10,223 bases of DNA from CAZYPH01 sp964649095 (GCA_964649095.1 CAZYPH010000086.1:1-10223); one strand, 5' to 3'; counted from the first letter of the stretch, positions 1 through 6,669 are shown. Translations and numbers: made by a program. The notes: generated from the sequence alone by a model not told the origin.

Positions 1-19
1 TGAAATCGGGTGGGACCGG

Positions 20-283
20 TTAGGTGAAATTTTGCAGATACGCCTTTGCGGAGTCATTGAGCCAGTCGTCAGGTAATCCCAAATCTTCGGCCACCCGTCT
101 GGCTAGTTTATAAACTTTTGCTTTCGGTTCAAAGATCGCATCCGCGCCTTTCGTTTGCTCACGAGCATTGAATACGAGGCACATCACCGCGCCGCCCACT
201 ATGCAGATTTCGGCTTTTGATTTTTCTTTACCGAGCTCGTCGTTAAGTTTTTGAAAGGCCTTGATGATCTCGCGTCTTTTCAT
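20..283 (-). CDS. Short, probably inactive DUF6036-type nucleotidyltransferase (toxin-like partner)
   Basis: This 87-residue protein matches the start of the DUF6036 nucleotidyltransferase family, which belongs to the AbiEii/MNT-like superfamily. Visible hallmarks are IVGGAVMCLVFNARE (residues 28-42) with the Gly-Gly nucleotide-binding turn, then TKGADAIFEPK, then LGLPDDWLNDSAKAYL. From memory, relatives read TKDVDAIF at the second motif, so the first Asp of the DxD metal-binding pair is Gly here. Relatives are also roughly twice as long, and this frame ends just after the WLND motif. Both points suggest a decayed catalytic partner. It starts 3 bases after the stop of the upstream helix-turn-helix gene, so the two are probably one transcript. 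Family assignment is by recalled motifs; inactivity is inferred. Confidence 0.7.
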   Translation of the reverse strand: MKRREIIKAFQKLNDELGKEKSKAEICIVGGAVMCLVFNAREQTKGADAIFEPKAKVYKLARRVAEDLGLPDDWLNDSAKAYLQNFT

Positions 284-286
284 CGC

Positions 287-826
287 CTAAGCTCTCTTCA
301 AAAAATCAGCGCCAACAAAAATATTATTACGTTTAAAAAAAATCGGACTATCCACTAAACAAATCGCACGCAGTCCATCAAATTTTGACAAAAACCACGG
401 CCGATCTAATTCAAGGTGTAATCTTGCCCATGCAGGGGCAGGCGTCTTTGTGTCTTCGCACAACTGCATAACCATCGAACAAAGTAGGGCGAGATGTTTC
501 AGGTCTAATCCGTCGACAGGTTTGTCTTTGAGAAGGAGCGTGCTCTTCGTTGCAAGAAACGAGTCGACGAAATCAAAATAAGCGATACGCCAATTTTCGC
601 CGAATACTACCCGTTGACTGGCCTCTCGAGCACTTGTTCGGCCGCGGAGCGTTGCGGCCTCGATAGCATTAACGGCGTTTTGAATTTTCTCGAAATTGGC
701 GAGAGAGTACTCGCGCGCGCCACTTACATAACGCGAAATAGTGCTTTTGTTTAAGCCTGATGATCGACTCACTGAGCTGATGCCAAACTGTTTAATTTTT
801 TGATTGAGCTCCTCTGATTTACTCAT
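287..826 (-). CDS. XRE-like helix-turn-helix protein, putative antitoxin/autorepressor paired with the DUF6036 protein
   Basis: The 179-residue protein has an N-terminal helix-turn-helix at about residues 14-36 (GISSVSRSSGLNKSTISRYV), with a typical recognition helix after NKS. The C-terminal half ends in PIFFKRNNIFVGADFLKRA, a tail I recall from small proteins encoded just upstream of DUF6036 nucleotidyltransferases. It is the first gene of the pair, and the nucleotidyltransferase follows after 3 bases. No Shine-Dalgarno sequence precedes the ATG. The -10 box lies 6 bases upstream and a perfect inverted repeat overlaps the -35 box, so autoregulation from a leaderless transcript is plausible. 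The antitoxin role is inferred from gene order and the DNA-binding domain. If the partner is dead, this may be an orphan repressor. Confidence 0.75.
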   Translation of the reverse strand: MSKSEELNQKIKQFGISSVSRSSGLNKSTISRYVSGAREYSLANFEKIQNAVNAIEAATLRGRTSAREASQRVVFGENWRIAYFDFVDSFLATKSTLLLKDKPVDGLDLKHLALLCSMVMQLCEDTKTPAPAWARLHLELDRPWFLSKFDGLRAICLVDSPIFFKRNNIFVGADFLKRA

Positions 827-832
827 AGTTTG

Positions 833-862
833 AGTTTATCACAAGGTGTTGCCATTTGGCAA
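833..862 (-). promoter_or_regulatory. Sigma70-like promoter of the helix-turn-helix/DUF6036 pair
   Basis: On the minus strand, TTGCCA (862-857) is followed after 18 bases by TAAACT (838-833), and the ATG begins 6 bases further on. A start site about 7 bases past the -10 box would fall on or next to the ATG, which fits a leaderless mRNA and the missing ribosome binding site. The boxes were found by eye. Confidence 0.5.
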
Positions 863-863
863 C
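848..863. promoter_or_regulatory. Inverted-repeat operator, GTTGCC-N4-GGCAAC
   Basis: A perfect 6-base inverted repeat, GTTGCCATTTGGCAAC, covers the -35 box of the minus-strand promoter. It lies 21 bases upstream of the helix-turn-helix start codon. Its size and position fit an autorepressor site for the XRE-like protein. The repeat is seen directly; the binding protein is inferred. Confidence 0.6.
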
Positions 864-866
864 GAT

Positions 867-974
867 ATGAGGATCGCATGGGCTGGTGCTGGGTGTGCTG
901 TTTTAGGGTGTTTAGGTGGTTTTTACGGCGAAACGCTTGGTTTGGCTTGGCTTGGCTTGGGGGTTCTGAGTTAG
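867..974 (+). CDS. Possible 35-residue hydrophobic peptide (weak candidate)
   Basis: An open frame of 35 codons starts at ATG 867 and ends at TAG 974. The product is rich in Gly, Leu, Ala and Trp (MRIAWAGAGCAVLGCLGG at the start, LGLAWLGLGVLS at the end) and could sit in a membrane. It contains the TTGGC repeat tract. There is no good Shine-Dalgarno sequence, and the operator palindrome ends only 3 bases before the ATG. A second overlapping frame from ATG 878 (43 codons, Trp/Cys-rich) has a GAGGA at 869-873. Both may be chance products of G/T-rich DNA. I cannot link either to a known family. Confidence 0.15.
   Translation: MRIAWAGAGCAVLGCLGGFYGETLGLAWLGLGVLS
942..960 (+). repeat. Short tandem repeat TTGGC, three and four-fifths copies
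   Basis: TTGGC is repeated three times and followed by TTGG without interruption. The tract is in the intergenic region unless the 35-codon frame is real. In that case a change of one unit would shift its frame. Confidence 0.7.
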
Positions 975-1093
975 TGGGGTGTGTTGGTTTTTGTAGTCGA
1001 CAGTAGATTCCGGTTAATTGTTTAAATATTTAACACCAAAAAACATTAAATATTATATATATTTAATTAGATATTTTTAATTTAATTAAATTT

Positions 1094-1122
1094 TTTAACT
1101 ATAAACAAAAACACTTTACAAT
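1094..1122 (+). promoter_or_regulatory. Weak candidate promoter for the first exported-protein gene
   Basis: TACAAT (1117-1122) matches five of six bases of a -10 box. TTTAAC lies 17 bases upstream and is a poor -35 box, but the surroundings are strongly AT-rich, as in many UP-element promoters. This would give a leader of about 60 bases before ATG 1192. Located by eye. Confidence 0.3.
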
Positions 1123-1191
1123 TTTCTAGTGCACAACCGTCTGCTTTTTTGAGTGGGTGTTGTGAGAGAGAATAGTAGGGGAATCTTGTTT

Positions 1192-2711
1192 ATGTTTTGT
1201 AAAAAACCAAAAATCCAAAAATCCAAAAATCAAAAGCTCTAATTGCGGCGCTCGGTTTTGTCATCGCTGCCGGGGTCGGGAGTGCTACGGATGGGTATGC
1301 TTGTTTGACGCGCGATCAGCGGGCGGTGTTTATGAGTTTTGATTTTAGAGAGGCGGCACGGGCGAGCACCGATAGTAATGACATTTTCACAATTCTCGGC
1401 ATTACGAATCGGGATGCAGTTAGGGCATCTTTGATTGCTGTAGCTAGAAATACTCAGTGTCGCGATAATGGTACAGATAGCGGCCGCGAGGAAGGTTATA
1501 GCCGTGAGGATGAAGAAAATGCACGCCGTGTGCTACGCGAATTAATTCGAGTGAATACTACTAATCCATCCGCTAGTCGCGGCCTCATGCGGGCTGTGTT
1601 TGGTTCAAATCCGAATCAAAATCGGGTTAGGTTATTTCAGGGTTTGATGACGCAAGTGGCGATGGCGCGAGGCCAAAACCGTGGTCATCAGGAAACGCGC
1701 GGGCCCGATGTGTTTTGGGGTAATTATGACGGTCCAGGCGCCAGTTACTTTGGTAATGGAGAAGTAGTAGCTGCGACTCCAGTTCCTCCCGTGAATAGAG
1801 CACCCCCTGTGTTTTCTACGAGCGCCCCAGTAATGACGCCGCAGCCTCTTGGGCAGTCGGGACGAGAAGGTGGATTATTTCAGACAGCTCGGGGTTGGGT
1901 TGTGAGTGAGGGTATCGGCGTTGTCGCACCTGTTGCAGCGCAAACCTTTCGTCAAGCTCTTGAAACATTAAAAGGAAATGGTTCGATTACTGAAGCCCAA
2001 TTCAATCAACTCATAACGCTAGAAGGGCCGATTAGAGATGCTCGCACGCCGTCAGCACGTTTTACGCTTGGGGCGAGTCTTGCATCACTGGCGGGTGTTC
2101 GCGATGCTGGTGATATTGCTGGGTTGGGGCATGTTCTTGAAAATATTGACCGATTAGAACAGAGCGACATCGATCGTTTGCGTACAATCGGTGCGCGTAT
2201 TGCTATTGGCAGTTTGCCGACCATGATTCAAAGGGCTCGTGCAGTGAGTGAGCAATTTGGCGAGGGCTTGCGAACGCACGCCGGTTTGAGCCAGGCTCAG
2301 ATTGGGGCTTTGATTGGGGTGTTTAACCGGTTGAGTGCTGTGCCTGATCAGGATGCTCGTGCTGCCTGGTTAGGGCGCTTTGCTCAGGCTTTAGGGTTCG
2401 CGGAGGAGAGTCAGATTCGTTTGTTGTCGAGACTCGCTTTAAATCCTCGTGAGATTACTTATAGTGAGTGGAGGGCTGTCGGAAGCCTTCTCAGGAGTCA
2501 CATCGGCGGTGGCAATAATATGGCGCGAGCGTATACGCGTGAGCAGATGCGGCAGACGGTTGTGACTCAGCAATATGGCGGAGCCATCGGCAGCGGTGAT
2601 ACTTGCGCGTCGTATGCTGGGGAATGGCGGTCGACGAGCCGCAATGCTCAGGCGAATCCAGTGAATACGCGATTAACTGCGCCTGCGGCGGCATCAAGTT
2701 TAGTACACTAA
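1192..2711 (+). CDS. Exported protein of unknown function; signal peptide out of frame through an octamer repeat
   Basis: No known family recognised. The long open frame runs from just after TAA 1200-1202 to 2711. Within it, codons from about 1221 spell a Sec signal peptide: basic KIQKSK, hydrophobic core ALIAALGFVIAAGVGSA, then TDGYAC. This frame has no ATG, GTG or TTG until TTG 1305, which lies beyond the signal peptide. The only good start is ATG 1192, with AGGGGA at 1177-1182. It is in another frame and stops at TAA 1240-1242. The frame switch falls on three copies of CCAAAAAT (1207-1230). Two or five copies would join ATG 1192 to the signal peptide, and two copies give a 503-residue protein. 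The mature part has a Pro-rich linker (about nt 1770-1850) followed by a long helical region. A terminator follows. Alternatives are an assembly error, -1 frameshifting or a recent mutation. Confidence 0.7.
1207..1230 (+). repeat. Octamer tandem repeat CCAAAAAT x3 in the signal-peptide n-region
   Basis: There are three perfect copies of CCAAAAAT, followed by CAAAAG. The unit length is not a multiple of three, so each gain or loss changes the reading frame. In the present copy number the upstream ATG (1192) terminates at 1240-1242. Deleting one unit makes ATG 1192 read MFCKKPKIQKSKALIAALG and on into the long frame. Confidence 0.9.
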
Positions 2712-2735
2712 TAAGGTCCCTTGACTAATCACGAG

Positions 2736-2789
2736 CCCACCCCCGCCCCAACACTCCAAAAGTGTTTGTGGTCGGGGGTGGGTTTTTTT
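2736..2789 (+). terminator. Rho-independent terminator after the first exported-protein gene
   Basis: CCCACCCCCG (2736-2745) pairs perfectly with CGGGGGTGGG (2773-2782). An inner stem, AACACT with AGTGTT (2750-2755, 2761-2766), closes the loop, and seven T residues follow (2783-2789). It lies 25 bases downstream of the TAA of the plus-strand gene. Confidence 0.92.
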
Positions 2790-3085
2790 GTGGTGCTCGC
2801 TAATCTGCTCGGCCCAATTTTTACAAAACGTATCAAGTGGCTTGCCTCATCAAAAAAATGCTGCCACCGACTGCTTCGGTGATTTGATGCGCGAGCTTGA
2901 ACAACGCAAAAAACGCATGGCCGCTCAAAAAAAATAATCGGCAACGGCACGACGGTACCGTTGTGAAAAGATTATCATTTCAGTTGCTAACGGTCGATGA
3001 GCATAAAGTGTGCCTTCGAAAGATGGTATTAAAGTAATGATATATATTAAATATTGTATTTAACTTGACCTCGCTCAACGCCCCT
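2790..3085. other. Intergenic stretch, possibly with a decayed coding tail
   Basis: I see no intact gene. One plus-strand frame is open from inside the terminator T-run to TAA 2935-2937 and ends in DLMRELEQRKKRMAAQKK, which resembles the basic, helical C-terminus of a lost gene. Beyond it, an AT-rich block (about 3030-3065, ATATATTAAATATTGTATTT) lies before the duplicated 40-base scrap at 3086. The coding remnant is suggestive only. Confidence 0.3.
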
Positions 3086-3125
3086 CCCATAATTCTCCCT
3101 CTATTCTTTCTAGTACTACTGCGGC
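3086..3125. repeat. Exact 40-base copy of the middle of the DUF4258 gene (also at 9446-9485)
   Basis: The 40 bases are identical to 9446-9485 in the same orientation. On the minus strand they read AAVVLERIEGELW, the same residues as in the intact DUF4258 protein. They then run into EGR and a stop. This is therefore a scrap of that gene, left 41 bases beyond the stop codon of abiEii. Confidence 0.9.
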
Positions 3126-3142
3126 TGTTATTGCGTCCGTAA
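3125..3142 (+). pseudogene. Possible tail of a second exported-protein gene (codes LLLRP-stop)
   Basis: CTG TTA TTG CGT CCG TAA encodes LLLRP and a stop. The gene ending at 6669 also finishes with LLLRP, written CTG TTG TTG CGT CCG TAG. The two stretches differ only at synonymous positions. The match is too short to exclude chance, but it directly abuts another duplicated scrap. Confidence 0.25.
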
Positions 3143-3166
3143 AGGGCTTTTGTTGGGGCGCAGGGG

Positions 3167-4096
3167 CTACAAGTCTAGAATTGCCCTGAGGCGATCAATT
3201 GATTTGTGATGGTGGTCTGGTTTCATTTTTTTAATATTTGTAAGTTTCCACTGAATGGCCGGAAGTTTTTCTGCCCCAGCAACACCGAGGAGTGGCCAGT
3301 TTGGGTGGCCCATTTTGATTGAGAGTAAGAACTGCCGTTCGTCTTGGGTTAATTCTGATTTGAGGGTTGTGATCAATTTTTCTCGAACCATCAGTAGTTC
3401 TTTCAATGCCACTGGTTTGGTGGGCATTTCTGCAAATTCTTCAGCAAATTCCTTTTCGATGTTCTTACGAGTGGGGTTGAGTAGCTGGCTCATTGTTTGA
3501 CCATGGCTTGATAGATAAACAATGAAGCCTTTTCTTATCTCGGCGGTGATCCCCTCATTTTCAAAAAGAATTTTTATATCGAATAAGTCACGTGGGTGTT
3601 GACGATCTAGTGCGGCGCAAATCTTACCGCCATAAAGATCGGCCTTAGAAACCGTTGCGATCTTGGTTGATGTTTCGAATAGTTCTTCAACTTTTGGTGA
3701 TAAACGCAGTATTTCAACAGGGAACAGCGTGCCGCGCAGAACGAGATTGGGTTCTATTTTGATCTGTGTGTCGGCGTTGTTCACATAGAGCTTGGTTACG
3801 GTCTGAGTGTTCTTGAGTTTTCCTTCTTGTACATGAAGATCAGCATTGATTCTGTGGAGGCGTTCAGCAATGGCCTTTAACGCATGTGTGATTTTAGGGA
3901 GTGAGGTCTTCCAGTCTTCGATTGGTAAATAAGTTAAATCAATGTCTACCGAGAGCCGTGGCATATCATGCAAAAAAAAATTCAGCGCGGTACCACCCTT
4001 TAGAGCAAAGCAAGATTCTGCAGCTACCGACGGCATTACTGTAAGCATGAGTTTTGCTTCTTTGAAAAAACGACTGTCTTTGCGCATCAGTGTCAT
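3167..4096 (-). CDS. abiEii: AbiEii/AbiGii-family nucleotidyltransferase toxin of a type IV toxin-antitoxin pair
   Basis: The 309-residue protein has the full AbiEii motif set. KGGTALNFFLHDMPRLSVDID holds Gly34-Gly35 and the catalytic Asp51-x-Asp53. IKIEPNLVLRGT (111-122) follows, and then GGKICAALDRQHPRDLFDI carries the conserved Lys157 and Asp172. Members are nucleotide-transferring bacteriostatic toxins, best known from lactococcal and streptococcal AbiE, where they act in abortive infection after phage attack. The start overlaps the abiEi stop as ATGA, with GAGG about 8 bases upstream, so translation is coupled. All key residues are present and the frame is uninterrupted, so this is the one toxin here that looks intact. 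Phage defence is inferred from the family, not seen here. Confidence 0.9.
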   Translation of the reverse strand: MTLMRKDSRFFKEAKLMLTVMPSVAAESCFALKGGTALNFFLHDMPRLSVDIDLTYLPIEDWKTSLPKITHALKAIAERLHRINADLHVQEGKLKNTQTVTKLYVNNADTQIKIEPNLVLRGTLFPVEILRLSPKVEELFETSTKIATVSKADLYGGKICAALDRQHPRDLFDIKILFENEGITAEIRKGFIVYLSSHGQTMSQLLNPTRKNIEKEFAEEFAEMPTKPVALKELLMVREKLITTLKSELTQDERQFLLSIKMGHPNWPLLGVAGAEKLPAIQWKLTNIKKMKPDHHHKSIDRLRAILDL

Positions 4097-4376
4097 AGAT
4101 CTGCCTCGTCTTCTTTGATGGCCTCTCCATCGTGAATCTTCGGCACCGAAATATTATATTTAGAGTCAAAGTGGCCCCCTGGGGCGATGACTCTTTTGCC
4201 CTTGCCGAGGTCAATTTTATCTACTTTTAAGTCTTCGAGCCATGGCTGGCCTGTGGCATCTGCAAGATGAAGAAACAGGCGCTTCACTTTTATTGATTTG
4301 CAGGCTTCAAGCAGCGACTGCACTAGGTGTGGCCTGAGTGCGCGCAGGCCTTCGAATAGGAGTTTCGCTTCTTCAT
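4072..4376. repeat. 305-base direct repeat, copy 1 (3' part of abiEi and first abiEii codons)
   Basis: This segment is repeated at 6673-6977 in the same orientation with no indels and a single mismatch that I find by eye (C 4088 against T 6689). It covers the last ~95 codons of abiEi, the overlapping start of abiEii and its first eight codons. Confidence 0.95.
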
Positions 4377-4917
4377 ACTGTTGCTGTGTCGGCACAAGAT
4401 AAAGCAGTTCAAGAATACCACGTTCGGGCGACGACATTCGAATTGAAAAAGTACCAAAGTTTTTTTCGGTGATTCCTGGGGCATTGGGGCCAGGAAAAGA
4501 GTCTCGAAAACCGTCTATGAAAAGCGCTGGCGCTGCATAACGAATCGTGACACCCCAATCTCTATTTTTAAACCATGACGGAAGTGCTGTGCGTGGCGCA
4601 GCGAAAAGAAAGAGATTTCTTTTTCTTGCAGGCACAAAATGGGTGATGCCATGGAGTTCAAGAGCACTCTTCGCTGCTACGTGAATTTGTAGACCCGCTT
4701 GGGTTTGGATCGCATAGAGAGCGCCCTGCCAGTCGACCTTGTCGCCCGAGCGGATGAAGGCGCCGTGGCCAACGCGTTCAAGCCACTGGGTGTTTTCGTA
4801 CTTGTGGGCGAGTTGTTGATACATGCCGTGCGATTCTAGCCAGTTAGAAAGTGCTACGGTGCCATACGGCCAAAGTTTGAGAATCTGGTTTATTTTACTT
4901 GCTGAATCACTACCCAT
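4093..4917 (-). CDS. abiEi: AbiEi-family antitoxin and autorepressor of the type IV pair
   Basis: The 274-residue protein has the AbiEi N-terminal winged-helix region: YGTVALSNWLESHGMYQQ, then WLERVGHGAFIRSGDKVDWQG and LYAIQTQAGLQIHVAAKSAL within about residues 18-90. It is followed by the long C-terminal domain that counteracts the toxin in this family. AbiEi proteins bind inverted repeats in their own promoter and repress the operon. Here an inverted repeat (4934-4947) lies between the -35 and -10 boxes. The ATG has no Shine-Dalgarno sequence, and the -10 box is 7 bases upstream, which suggests a leaderless transcript. The stop overlaps the abiEii start. Two broken partial copies of this gene lie further right in the window. 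Confidence 0.88.
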   Translation of the reverse strand: MGSDSASKINQILKLWPYGTVALSNWLESHGMYQQLAHKYENTQWLERVGHGAFIRSGDKVDWQGALYAIQTQAGLQIHVAAKSALELHGITHFVPARKRNLFLFAAPRTALPSWFKNRDWGVTIRYAAPALFIDGFRDSFPGPNAPGITEKNFGTFSIRMSSPERGILELLYLVPTQQQYEEAKLLFEGLRALRPHLVQSLLEACKSIKVKRLFLHLADATGQPWLEDLKVDKIDLGKGKRVIAPGGHFDSKYNISVPKIHDGEAIKEDEADL

Positions 4918-4989
4918 AGTTGTTATTCTACATATAGTATAAACTATTGGTAAAGGGGCTTAAACCGCTCGAGAAGGGTTCTTTTTTGG
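4706..4989. repeat. 284-base direct repeat, copy 1 (abiEi promoter and first ~70 codons)
   Basis: This segment aligns with 8921-9204 without gaps. I count about 18 mismatches, so roughly 94% identity. It includes the abiEi start, its promoter, its operator and upstream DNA. Confidence 0.9.
4925..4954 (-). promoter_or_regulatory. abiEi promoter with the operator inside its spacer
   Basis: On the minus strand, TTTACC (4954-4949) is followed after 18 bases by TAGAAT (4930-4925), and the ATG begins 7 bases later. The inverted repeat ATAGT-ATAA-ACTAT (4934-4947) fills the spacer. A bound dimer would block polymerase, as described for AbiEi autoregulation. Boxes were found by eye. Confidence 0.55.
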
Positions 4990-5031
4990 GCCGTGGCAAT
5001 CGCTCGACGCAGCGGCGTTTTACTGTGTGTC
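4962..5031 (-). pseudogene. Remnant of a DUF2283 antitoxin-like gene upstream of abiEi
   Basis: Read on the minus strand, 4960-4989 encodes PKKNPSRAV and a stop, matching the PKKNPSRAA end of the intact DUF2283 protein. Further upstream, 5003-5031 aligns with 9381-9409 at 26 of 29 bases and reads VATHSKTPLRRA against VTRSKTPRRRE. The DUF2283 core, about 165 bases in net terms, is missing between them. I see no DUF4258 sequence beyond 5033, where similarity ends. Confidence 0.65.
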
Positions 5032-5191
5032 GCCACAACTCCCAGTCAAGGCGGTTTAGGCTTCTGGCCGCCTAGCACTCTCCTCAGCGCATCCTCAACC
5101 AACCCCAAAACCTCAATAAACTCGACATACGCGGGGCAAAATAGTAAATCGAAAAAGTTTATTATTAACGCCAAATGCGAATCGTTTTTAT
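5032..5191. other. Intergenic stretch upstream of the second exported-protein gene
   Basis: Similarity to the right-hand duplicate ends here. The last part (about 5140-5190) is AT-rich (AAAAAGTTTATTATTAACGC) and probably holds the promoter for the gene at 5192. I cannot choose a convincing -35/-10 pair. Confidence 0.35.
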
Positions 5192-6669
5192 ATGAAGTTT
5201 AAAATATATATAAATATATTATTTTATATGTGTATCCTATCCATTAGTTCATCAACCATCGCTCAAACGACACCGCCCGAGGGCTCTCATTTTGAGGGCG
5301 CGTCAGCTTCAGCCGCAAACCCAACTATTACTGTTTTGTATAACGGTTTTTCGTATCCTCTGCTCGAGGGGCTTCGAGAAATGGGCCGACTGGTGCTGCC
5401 GGCGACGCTGATGAGTGATATCGGTCGTAACCCCAGTATCATAAGCATGCCGGGCGACAACGAACTAAAGTTTGTGCCCTCGCCGCACCCTTTAGCCGTA
5501 GCGTTGGCGTTGCCCATTATAGCTCATTTTGGGGTGCGGTTGCATACGGCTACCACGGTGGTGACCCTTGATGAGGGCCCCGCCGGATTACGCCAGCTAT
5601 TAGATTACGGCAATCGTGGCTACCAAGTGGTTTATGGGCGACGGAGGTGGAGCGATTTACTGAGTCGCTTAAAGCGATTCGGCTACGAGGTCGATCTCGA
5701 GGCGTTCGTAGGGCACGGGTTTACGCGATCGATGTGGGTGCGAAGTATCTGGGGGTTCCGGCGCTGCTTTCGGGTTCGGATAGGTGGAGGCTGGGTCGGT
5801 GGTTAGACCTTCAGTCTGGCTTCGGTGTCGAACGCCAATGTTTTTTGAATAGTGATTTTGCAAGACGCACGCGTGATTTGATAAGTGATTCAGCGCCCGG
5901 CATTTTTAAAGTTTTTTCAGTCGAGGATAATTTTTTCGGTCTTGGCATTGATGGCATTGATGTGTTTCGTAAAAATGGGTCTGCGATTGACCCCGCAACG
6001 CTCGAGCTTATTCAGGTTAGTCCCGATCAGGAGCACGATCCGGCTAGGTTCGTACCGCTGTTTGGGTTTCGAGGTGTTCCCGGTTCTGAAGGCGATAAAT
6101 ACAATTGGGCTCGGCAGATAAACGACATGACCCGATTCTGGGGGCAGATTGAGCGCTCGATTGAGGAGTGGAGTCGAACTCAATTGCAGCATGAGGGTGA
6201 TCTGGCGCAAGCGCCTGTCTGGAATATTTTTGAGGTCACCCCTGTTGATAAATTCCTAACCGCGGCTTTCATGATTGCCTATTTTGAAGCGCTGTCCGAC
6301 GCTGTTGGCCATGGGCAAACCGTCCCGGAGTTTATGCATCGGTTCAACAACGCGATAGTCGATGAATTGGCATCGTGGACGAGTGATGCCCCAAGTCACG
6401 TCGTGGGGGTGTTGGATTGGCTCGAGTCTGGGCTCATGAACCTGCATCGGCACCGTTCGGCCGAGGTGGATGGCGTCGTAAGATACTACACCCGTTTTTT
6501 GTTGATAAGCGCTTGGACTTCGGGCAGTGCTTCTACGAGCGTCGATCCGATCGTGGAGGATTTGATGCGCCAGATCGGCCGCTACCGCAAGCGTCTCGGT
6601 TTGCCGCCGTCTGAGATTCCCGCCCACAACCGTGACCCCACGCTCTGCAGTCTGTTGTTGCGTCCGTAG
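5192..6669 (+). pseudogene. Exported protein of unknown function, split by a one-base frameshift near 5711-5719
   Basis: No known family recognised. The first frame (5192-5806) begins with a signal peptide, MKFKIYINILFYMCILSISS then STIA before Gln, with no clear ribosome binding site. It looks coding up to GYEVDLEAFV, then turns into Trp/Arg-rich sequence and stops at 5806. The frame offset by one is coding from about RVYAIDVGAKYLGV to a stop at 6669 (LLLRP end). Adding one G to the run at 5711-5713 or 5717-5719 joins the two into one protein of 492 residues. The gene is therefore either a recent pseudogene or a sequencing error in a G-run. Its end lies 3 bases before the duplicated abiEi fragment, and no terminator is visible. 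The product is rich in aromatic residues and predicted to leave the cytoplasm. Confidence 0.65.

Larger units (their letters stand above)
864..1191. other. Divergent intergenic region with no confident gene
   Basis: This stretch separates the minus-strand helix-turn-helix pair from the plus-strand exported-protein gene. The left part is G/T-rich and holds TTGGC repeats (942-960) inside a 35-codon hydrophobic frame (867-974). The right part, about 1015-1130, is very AT-rich (ATTATATATATTTAATTAG) and probably carries the promoter of the plus-strand gene. A weak candidate is TTTAAC (1094-1099), 17 bases, TACAAT (1117-1122). Confidence 0.5.

Noticed and set aside
1281..1310. First exported protein as a lipoprotein (Cys after GYA)
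   Set aside because: The residues before Cys (D-G-Y-A) do not form a lipobox. Cleavage by signal peptidase I after GSA or GYA is more likely.
2942..2965. Short inverted repeat CAACGG...CCGTTG
   Set aside because: The arms are only 6 bases with a 10-base gap and no T-run or adjacent promoter. It is too weak to call an operator or terminator.
3255..3500. Plus-strand frame of 81 codons
   Set aside because: It lies opposite the well-supported abiEii gene, has no ribosome binding site and shows no recognisable motif.
3966..4214. Open frame MTSARAKESSPQGATLTLNI, which also appears nearly unchanged at 6582-6815
   Set aside because: It is an antisense-frame shadow of abiEi/abiEii. It recurs only because the underlying 305-base DNA is duplicated.
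4993..5202. Plus-strand frame of 69 codons starting MAIARRSGVLL
   Set aside because: It overlaps the DUF2283 remnant and the promoter region of the next gene, and neither its composition nor its start supports coding.
5885..6627. Several frames of 78-123 codons on both strands within the second exported-protein gene
   Set aside because: They are shadows of the longer plus-strand frame ending at 6669, which has consistent coding character and matches the upstream signal-peptide frame after a one-base repair.
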